Origin: Ilex aquifolium
Lineage: Eukaryota; Streptophyta; Magnoliopsida; Aquifoliales; Aquifoliaceae
NCBI GenBank assembly: GCA_951799425.1
Contig: OX637402.1
Location: 17,931,844-17,995,843, forward strand
Direction: 5' to 3'
DNA: 64,000 nucleotides
Below, one piece after another: positions 56,376 to 64,000 of this stretch (position 1 is the first letter of the stretch; each line of letters begins with the position of its first letter). The position numbers and the translations under genes were made by a program. Below the pieces are notes generated by a model. The model was not told the origin of the DNA and searched no databases. It saw only the letters and a program-made list of their open reading frames with translations.

Positions 56376-59300
56376 TCAGTTCTCTACATCTATCTGTTTA
56401 GCATCTGGTTCTCCTCCCCATTGTCGGATTCGCTGTCCAGCAATAGAAGCCTGTATAGCAAACCAGATTAATCAAGACCTTATTTAGATTTGGAAATGGG
56501 TGCCTCTATTAAGAGAATAAAGTTCAAGTTCAATTGTCATTTTAGGCTCATGGAGCCTCTGCAAACCATGTGCTTTTTGTCTGTGCTGTGCTTCCATGGG
56601 CAAAGTTGATGATCTGCTAGTGCATACACACAAGTAGGCTGTAAAATGTAAACAATACAAAAGATTAGTGCTTACCTCTTTATTCCAGTTGGTTCTATAA
56701 ACTATCCAGAAGAGGATTAGTGTTTGTATTACAGTCCCTCCCAACATGCCAGACCAAATTCCCTGAAATTAAGCAGATGTCTTTAAATCCATAACAATAA
56801 CAAGCACTTCAGTTCATAAACGTTTAATTACGGGTTTTATTTGATTACCTAATGAGACATATAAACAAGTATTTATACCAAGTGTAGGGAAAATTTATAC
56901 TTACTGTCACACCCATGTTGATCTTGTACCCCATTAAAAGACCCAAAGGAATACCAAATATATAGTAGCATGCAATATTAACATAAGCAACAATAGCTTG
57001 CCATCCTGCTCCAATAGCCACCCCTGCAAAAAATAACATCACTCTACAATCAATATCTATTACCTAGAACAGAGAAACATTTGAGGCAAGGAAAACAAAA
57101 ACAGATAGAAAATCTGTTATATAATCACCAGAGAGAGCTGGCTGAATATTGTTAATGACAATGGACAGTGCTAGCAATGGCGTGAGCTTGTATACAAGGT
57201 TTTTGACTTCTGTACTTTCTGCAAATAAGGATGGATACTGCTTTCGGAAGATGATGAGAATGAGGGAGAGGACGAGACCAATAAAAAATGAAAATATCAC
57301 CACCACCACAACCGAAAATTTTGCTGTTCTTGGATGCCTTGCTCCCAATTCATTTGATATCCTTACGCTGCACGTTTACATTGAAAATTTAGACACAGGA
57401 TGAAGTTTCCTCCTAACTTTGCAAATGTTTTGCTGAATACAGAAATAATGGTAATGTTTTAAAACTAACCTTATAGCTGCATTGCATCCAATGGCTACCA
57501 TCACTGCCCAGCCCTCTATGTTCATGCTGCAAATTTAGAAGTTGATAAAGCAACAAGAACAAGAAAGAGCAGCTGTTGCAATTTCTCACACACTGTTTGT
57601 TCATGAAACTGAATATGGTAATATCTCTACTATTCTGCTCCTTGTTTTTCATGAAAATGGCTATGATAGAGCACAGGTCGGTAGTGGATACCAATGTGTT
57701 GTCCACAATATTCAAGGGCAGAGAAGCCATTGATACAAATTCAGGAAATATGTGAATGAACCATATCATATCACATCTTCGGTGGACAGGAGGATATTAT
57801 AGAGAGGAGACGAACCCAAAATCTAGATATCGACCTCATTAGTAGTATAGAGATAATCACCCACAAGACAAAACCAATAACAGAACAGAAGCTCCAGTCA
57901 TAGTCCATATCTGGGTAGGGATACATAAATTAGACACCATATCATACTCACAAGTGAGGTCTCAATTTCTCCTTCGGGTTAAGGTCAAGCGATGAGAAAT
58001 TTATCCTCATGAATAAAAACTTTAATCCTTGTGTGAATAACTTATCTTTAACCGGACTAAAGAAGGAATTAGTCGAAATACGTATAAATTGGTCCGGACA
58101 CCCTCTCACCGTTGAATATAAAAAAAAAATAAGTGGGTCCCGATTTTGTTGGATAGAAGACGAAATTGCAAACATACAAATTAAAGATGAGTAGGTCTGT
58201 ATCAATTGGATAAAAAAAAGTAGGTCTCTATCAAACTTTGCTTGGTAAAAAAGTACAAGAAAACATAGTGCTATATGGAAACGCGAAAGGCTACAGTACC
58301 GAAGGAGGTATCGTACCAAAATTTATAATTTTTTAAGATTAAGTTATAATTTTTTTACGGTGTAAATTACAACCTTTAAAGATAATAATCAATCATGATA
58401 TATTGAAATTGATACCGAAGTTATAACTGTCAAATATTAAGTTACCACTTTTGAAAGTCAAGTTACAACTCATAAAGGAAAAGTTACAACTGTTCAAAAA
58501 AAGTTCATGATCGATCATTTGTATTTGTGATTGACGATGGGCTCCATGTGCAGTTATAACTTTTTTTTTAAAAAAATTATAACTTTATCATAAAAATAAT
58601 CAGTAGCGGTATGGTATTGATTTTTTTTTATAAGGTGCTCTAGAGTTTCCCTATGGAAACATAGTCACAGAAATAATGGTACGTACTCACCATATGGACA
58701 AGGCAGCCACTGCTACTTCTGCATTCTTCAAATATCCAGCAAAAAGGACTAACGCCATCAAATACCATATTTCTAAGCTGCAAATTTGTTCAAGGATAAC
58801 AAGTCAAAAATCAGAATAGTGATTATGGCTGACTATTCACAATTTACCTATAATGCTGCATGTGCAGAAATTGATACATACATAACGTCATCACCCATGT
58901 TACTAGAGGGACTTGAATTGATGATGTGTAGGTTTATTTATACTTCCCCATTTGTTCGACTACTAACACCTACTTATGTTTGGGCAGTATTTCAAAATTT
59001 TTTTTTTATTATATGGTGTTCAAGTTTGTGACGACTATTCTCTCGAACTTTAAGCCGTTACTTGAATTAATTTTAAAGACACGTCTCCTAAAAAACAAAG
59101 ATAATTAACCTTTAAGAGATGTGGAAAGTACTGAACATAAGATTTTTTGCTTACAAGATGACATTTTTTGCTTACAAGATGACAGACTTGACTACCCCTA
59201 AAATTTCTTTATTTCATTTACTTGTGCAACAATTGTGAACAAATTGTTCAATATTTGTTTAGGAGAATTACCTATTGACCCCTCAATCATACCCCTCATT

Positions 59301-60856
59301 AATTTCACATTACCCTTTAACAATTATATTTCTTATATTATATCTTCAACTATAGTTATTAATTTCACATTGTCCTAAACATTGACATCTATTACAATTT
59401 AACAAAAAGTTGTCTTACTTTGTCCCTATTCCCACCAAAGCATGATTTCGTTTTGCCTTTTTTTTTTTTGGTTTTAACGAGCATAGTTGTTCAGGCTAAT
59501 TTACGCGCACCTCGACTAATTCTTCTTCTGTTTCGGTCAAAGATAAACCATCTACATTGAGATTAAAAAATTCATGAAGGATAAATTTTTCATAACGTAT
59601 TTCAACATGTAAATTAGTCCCCTTTTTTGTTTGTATTTCCAATTTTTGCCGACGTAATTAGTTAGACTACTCAGTACTCACCAAAGCATCACAGCTGATG
59701 CGAGGGATAACTTAACGAATCCCCAAAGATTGTGAAAGGCCTTCCATGAAAATCCAGACCAAGCTCGACCACAAGCCCCACTAAAGATATAAACCAGCTG
59801 CGCCACCACAATGAACCACCACGACGCATTCAGCACCACCGCTCCTCCCATCAGTCCCCACCCCAATTTCAGCATCAACAACCAGCTGAACAAAGTGTGC
59901 ACCACCAACACCACCGCCGATGTCCATGCCATAGCCATGATCTTGCTCTGCGCCTGTAGAAACTTGGAAATCGGAAAATTCATCGCATAAGCATAGAGCT
60001 GTGGTATCATCCACACAGCCACCTTCCCCGCCGCATTCGATATCTCCTCCGGCTGGCCGATCAGCTTTAATAATGGCGATGCGAAGATGTAGAAAAACGT
60101 GAGTATGAAAGCTGTGCTATTGAGAATAACCCATGATCTCTGCATGTATATCCCAAGCATATCAAACTGTCCTGCTCCATAGGCTTGTCCACACAGCGTC
60201 TCCAATGCGCTTCCCATGCCAAGCTGATCAAATTAAGTTTCATCAAACCCATTTTGTTTGAGTAATTATTTTTTTTTTCTCGACTAATTCTTTTTATACA
60301 TCGTCAAGACAAAAATATATATGAGGAATAAATTTTTCATTGATCCAAAAAAATTGTCAAGATTCAAATTGAAGATATCTAAATTTATAATTCTTCTTTT
60401 TTATCATTTAAACTATTTGAGTAAATACATACAGAGACTAAAAGTACAATTAATCGAAGGAAAAAATTTACTATAGGGGAAAGATGATAGATATAGTACC
60501 ATGACGCCGAAAGAGAAGCCGGCGATGACGCAGTTTTCTACAGAGAAGGCATCGAGCTCAAGGGTACCCACATGGCCGGCGAAGGTTTGAGTGATGGCGC
60601 CGAGAGAGTATTGGCAAAGGGATGTGAAAATGGCGGGACCAGCGAGGCACCAGAGTTTTCTGGACTCGACACAGAATTCTTTGAAGAAATCTCGAACTCC
60701 GGTGATGGGAGGGATATCGTCGGCATCTGCTACGAAGGATGAAGAGAAAGAAAGGTGTGATGATCTCACAAGGTAATCTTGTACTTGGGGCTGGTTAAAT
60801 GGGGTTTGGTTTTCTTCTCTCTGGGAGAGAAGTGGCTCCTTACGGTCGGTCTCCAT
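56376..60856 (-). CDS. MATE (DETOXIFICATION) family efflux transporter, 8 exons
   Basis: Minus-strand exons 60856-60500, 60223-59682, 58777-58691, 57526-57470, 57367-57129, 57023-56905, 56762-56676, 56450-56376, all GT-AG, total 1563 bases and 520 residues, normal for plant MATEs. An acidic/Ser-rich cytosolic N-terminus ([15 protein letters not shown]) precedes about 12 transmembrane helices in two MatE halves. Family landmarks are [73 protein letters not shown] and [20 protein letters not shown]. The pattern is closest to the DTX33/DTX35 group, as I remember it, whose members act at the tonoplast or plasma membrane in flavonoid or anion transport. MATEs exchange protons or sodium for organic substrates. 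The neighbouring BAHD pair makes acylated glycosides an attractive but unproven substrate. No lesion was found; introns carry SINE pieces. Confidence 0.93.
57969..58130 (+). mobile_element. Au-like SINE in MATE intron 3
   Basis: Carries GAATTAGTCGAAATACGTAT and GGTCCGGACACCCTCTCACC modules and an A-tail at 58120-58129. The 5' head is truncated. Flanks AAGTGAGGTCTCAATTT (57952-57968) and AAGTGGGTCCCGATTT (58131 on) are a diverged target duplication. It is antisense to the MATE gene. Confidence 0.65.
58140..58690. other. MATE intron 3 sequence with GTTATAACTT-type short repeats
   Basis: Degenerate short repeats of AAGTTACAACT(N) around 58340-58600 in both orientations. No gene. Confidence 0.4.
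59210..59600. repeat. Dispersed 380-460 bp unit, copy 2, with antisense SINE
   Basis: Aligns with 45584-46042: CTTGTGCAACAATTGTGAAC, GTTTAGGAGAATTACC, ATATCTTCAACTATAGTT and AACAAAAAGTT are all shared, followed by a T-run at about 59458-59470 and a minus-strand SINE (modules CACCTCGACTAATTCTTCTT and CGGTCAAAGATAAACCATCT) that breaks off near 59600. It lies in MATE intron 2. Confidence 0.75.
60258..60415 (-). mobile_element. Degenerate Au-like SINE in MATE intron 1
   Basis: On the minus strand it carries the weak modules AGAATTAGTCGAG, TTATTCCTCATATATATTTT and GAATCTTGACAATTTTTTTG. The T-run at 60269-60277 marks the A-tail side. It is the most decayed copy in the window. Confidence 0.5.
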
Positions 60857-61538
60857 GTGTGTGTGTGTGAGAGAGAGAGAGTGTTGTGTACGTGGTAAGG
60901 CAAGCCTAGATTAGCTCACCAAGGCAACCACATCGGGCCATTGGAGTTTGTAAAAATTGAAATCTATTATTTTCATAAAATTAATAAAAAATAAATAAAT
61001 AAACCATAAAATAGGACACTCAAGAGGTGGGGTTTTGTTCCAACCCCACTGAAGGTTCCGAAAGACATCAAGAAGGCTCTGGGATAAGTATCATTTTTGT
61101 GAGTTAAAATAAATAAATTTGTGAATTAAATTTTAAATTTGTTTTTAAATTTTTTTGAAATAAAAATTATTTTTAAATTATTGGTCCAACGAAGGAAATT
61201 CTTCCAAAATATTTTTTCGCCCAATAATTTCAACAATCCTCACTCCAGGACTAAGAAAACTTTCGCAAATTAGTAATGCTACGTTGACTAAATTTTGAGA
61301 TCAAATTAAGAGCCTAAATGACATGACAGTATATTACTTTTCTCAAATACATCCATTGGTCTATCTGTTACACAATATACTCGTATTCCAACAATACGTC
61401 TGCCACCCTCTTTCTTAACTTCTCTCTCTACCAGTGGCATCACACAGCCGTTGCCATACACCACCGTGTTCGCCGTTTCCACCAGGTTTCTCTCTCTTCG
61501 CTTTTGTTTCTATCTCTCTGCGTTTATCTCTCTTTCAC
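60857..61538. other. Upstream region of the MATE gene
   Basis: Begins with the MATE leader, including (TG)n(AG)n microsatellite sequence at 60857-60880. The rest is AT-rich intergenic DNA without a recognised gene. Confidence 0.5.
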
Positions 61539-62144
61539 CAGGGGCGGAGGCAGAAATTAATATAAGAGTGGACACTTAAATTAAAAATTATATATTTTTC
61601 CATTCAACTGACTAGAGTAAAGGATACAAAGTAAATTTTAAAAATTATATTTAATTCCTAAAACTTTTCTAAACCCAAATGGCCAAAAACTAATATATGT
61701 TGGGTATAATTAAAAAGAACAAAAAAAAAATTCTAATTACCCATTTTACATAAAATAAAAATAAAAATGAGGCTAATTATAGTCTTTCACAATTAATCTC
61801 TTTTTAAAAAAGTCACTAGAGGGTCGCAATTGTCGAAGAGTCGCACTTATAATCTTAGCATTGCTCTTCTACAATTGTTCTTCCCCCTGTTTTTATATTA
61901 TGTCTCAAAGTCCCGTTAGTTTGTATGGTGATCTAAAAGATATATGTGAATAAGATGAATAAATAAAAGAATTTTCATGGATCATGGGTGTGAGTACCGC
62001 TAAGTATTATTGGTTTATGGACTCATGGGTGGGCATCACCAATGAGTTAACTCATAGAATATCTATCTTACATATAGGTAATGAATAATTTTTTTTTTTG
62101 GGTGGGCCAGTGCCCCCTCTGGCCTATAACTGGCTCCGCCCATG
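61539..62144. mobile_element. hAT-like non-autonomous element, 606 bp
   Basis: The left end CAGGGGCGGAGGCAG faces the right end, inverted as CATGGGCGGAGCCAG. Exact 8-bp duplications TCTTTCAC lie at 61531-61538 and 62145-62152. It has the same end type and GTGCCCCC internal motif as the outer element at 48161. Non-coding. Confidence 0.85.
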
Positions 62145-62152
62145 TCTTTCAC

Positions 62153-62654
62153 CCCAACCCCGAAACCCCCCCTCCCTAAAACTCCAACCCAGAAACCCCC
62201 AGTCGCACTCCCTCTCTCTTCGCTTTTGTTTCTATCTCTCTCACCCCTCCCTTCCCGAAAACTCCAACCCAAAAGCCCCAACCCATTTTGGTCTCACTCT
62301 CTCAAACCCCATCACATTTGTTCTGTTTATCTCTCTCTATTTATTTCATGGTTCTGATATCTCGGTTGCCTCTAATTTTAATTGGGTAGTCTTAATTGTT
62401 TGGGGTTTATTTCATGGTTCTCTAATTTGTGGTTCTTATTTTTTTTGTCACTGTACTCTAAGATCTCAAGATATGGATTCTCGGTTATCTCCAAAAGGCA
62501 CCGTCTGCTCACACTGAAGCTTTGTCGGAGCTTGCTGCAATACAGTTATTTAGCATTTCCGTATTATACTGAAGATCTGTTAGGCGCACAAAAAAACAGA
62601 TCATGTCACGTGTAAAAGCAAAAAGGTAAAACAATCGATTTCTTCGATTGTTTT
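62153..62654. other. C/T-rich spacer
   Basis: Pyrimidine-rich sequence that repeats a CTCTTCGCTTTTGTTTCTAT block found at about 61496 before the hAT insertion. Open frames here look like a by-product of base composition. Confidence 0.5.
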
Positions 62655-64000
62655 TTTGACATAATAAGAAATTTATTACATTAGTGAAAAATTTATAATA
62701 TCAATAAAAAAATTACATCATCAGTTAAAAATTTATAACAGGAGTAGGCAATTTTATAACATCAGTGAAAAAATTACAATATCAGTGAAAAATTTACAAC
62801 AATAATTGGTAAATTTATAATATCAGTGAAAAATTTATAACAATAGTGGACAAACTTTAACTAATACGATGGTAAAAGTATGATTGACACCTTTAACCAA
62901 ATTTTTCGTAAATACAACACTAATGCATTCCACTGATGTCATAAATTTATCTTTAAATTTGTATTATTACCCACGGTTCTCGTAATATTAAAGAAAATGA
63001 AAGTAAAATTGACATATATACTAATAACATTAATCACAATTATTCTAAGCTTACAACATTTGTGGGAAAAATTATTACTGTAGTGGACAAAATTACAACA
63101 TCAGTGAAAAATTTAAGACAGTAGTGGGCAAAATTACCACAGTAGTGAACAAAATTACAACATCAGTGAAAAATTTACGACAGTAGTGAGCAAAATTACC
63201 ATATTAGTAGATAAAATTACAACATTAGTGAAAAATTACCACAGTAGTGGACAAAATTACCACATCAGTGAAAAATTTACAACAGTAATGTACAAAATTA
63301 CAACAGTGGTGAAAAAATTTACAACAGTAATGGACAAAATTACTATAATAGTTGGTAAGATTATAACATTAGTGAAAAATTTACTACAGTAATAGGCAAA
63401 ATTACTAAAGTAGTGAGCAAATTTTAACCACTATGGTGGTAAAAGTATGATTGACACTTTTAATCATATTTGTCATAAATACGATACTAGTGCATCCCAT
63501 CAAAGTCGTATATTTACTTTTAAATTTGTATTATTATCCACGATTATCATAATATTAATAAAAAAAAAAAGTAAAATTGGTCTATATACAAGTAACCTTA
63601 TCCATAATCATTTTAACTTTACAACAGTTGTGACCAAAATTACAACATCGGTGACAAATTACGACAGTAGTGGACACAATTACCACAGTAGTGGACATAA
63701 TTACTATCATTTGGAAATTTACAATAGTAGTAGGAAATTTACAATAGTAATTGACAAAATTACAACAGTGGTGAAAAATTTACAACAATAGTGGGTAAAT
63801 AACAACATCAGTGAAAAATTTAATACAGTAGTAGAAAAAATTACTACAATAGTGAGCAAACTTTAACCAATATGCTAGTAAAAGTACGATTGACACATTT
63901 AATCGCATTTGTCATAAATACAATACTAGTGCATCTCACCAATGTCATAAATTTACCTCTAAGTTTGTATTATTATCTACGATTCTCGTAATATTAACTA
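62655..64000 (+). repeat. 20-21 bp minisatellite with higher-order structure, open at window end
   Basis: Units such as CAAAATTACCACAGTAGTGA and AAAATTTACAACATCAGTG alternate through most of the region. A conserved block of about 140 bases (GGTAAAAGTATGATTGACAC to TCTCGTAATATTAA) recurs at about 62871, 63438 and 63878, so arrays of differing length are separated by the same block. Divergence between units is high. Short frames are periodic by-products. The array continues past 64000. Confidence 0.85.

Noticed and set aside
62098..62517. 139-codon Pro/Ser-rich frame
   Set aside because: Starts in a hAT-like element and continues through pyrimidine-rich spacer; no conserved feature.
1..64000. 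Plastid or bacterial origin of the window because of the accD match
   Set aside because: Only about 260 bases are plastid-like and broken; the rest has spliced nuclear genes and plant transposons.

Overview
The window is nuclear DNA from a flowering plant, most likely a eudicot. It is AT-rich with long intergenic stretches. It holds GT-AG split genes for chloroplast and specialised-metabolism proteins, many nested transposable elements (Ty3/gypsy, LINE, SINE, hAT-like, Mutator-like) and a short piece of plastid DNA. No species can be named from sequence alone. About half of the window is recognisable mobile DNA.

Layout. 1-1853: no intact gene, but a frameshifted plastid accD fragment (about 477-735). 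1859-6918: an LTR retrotransposon with ATGTT target duplications that carries only a gag pseudogene plus two tandem-repeat blocks (a TR-GAG type element). 7480-8125: a GGT-rich block. 8392-9365: a Mutator-like element with a 9-bp target duplication. 10085-10995: an eroded inverted-repeat element. 12026-21567 (minus): an apparently intact 18-exon ABCB26/TAP1-like chloroplast half ABC transporter (703 codons assembled), with two LINE RNase H remnants in its introns. 21811-22462: a hAT-like element about 240 bp upstream of its start codon. 22489-35481: a Tat-lineage Ty3/gypsy element (AGCTT target duplications) with decayed gag-pol, a 2.3-kb solo LTR nested in gag, and a spliced antisense gene near its 3' LTR.

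37559-41099 (plus): a four-exon TPR-like, probably plastid, membrane-anchored protein. 42140-42580: intronless ribosomal protein L27a (uL15) with a telo-box leader. 43-51 kb: a second Mutator-like element (44219-45365), SINEs, a 172-bp MITE and a hAT-like element with two further hAT-like elements nested inside it. 51195-51404: a long imperfect stem-loop. 51652-53037 and 54133-55512: tandem intronless BAHD acyltransferases of the malonyltransferase-like clade. 56376-60856 (minus): an eight-exon MATE (DTX) transporter of 520 codons. 61539-62144: another hAT-like element. 62655-64000: a 20-21 bp minisatellite with higher-order structure that runs off the window.

Functional links are loose. The BAHD pair (acylation of phenolic or flavonoid glycosides) sits next to a MATE exporter, a pairing that would suit vacuolar storage of acylated glycosides, but adjacency is the only evidence here. 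The other genes are unrelated housekeeping or chloroplast functions. The most unusual observations are the spliced antisense gene of the Tat element, the gag-only relative, the nested hAT stack, two families of inverted-repeat elements with exact 9-bp duplications, the GC-AG intron and duplicated splice donor in ABCB26, and the unassigned stem-loop upstream of the first BAHD gene.
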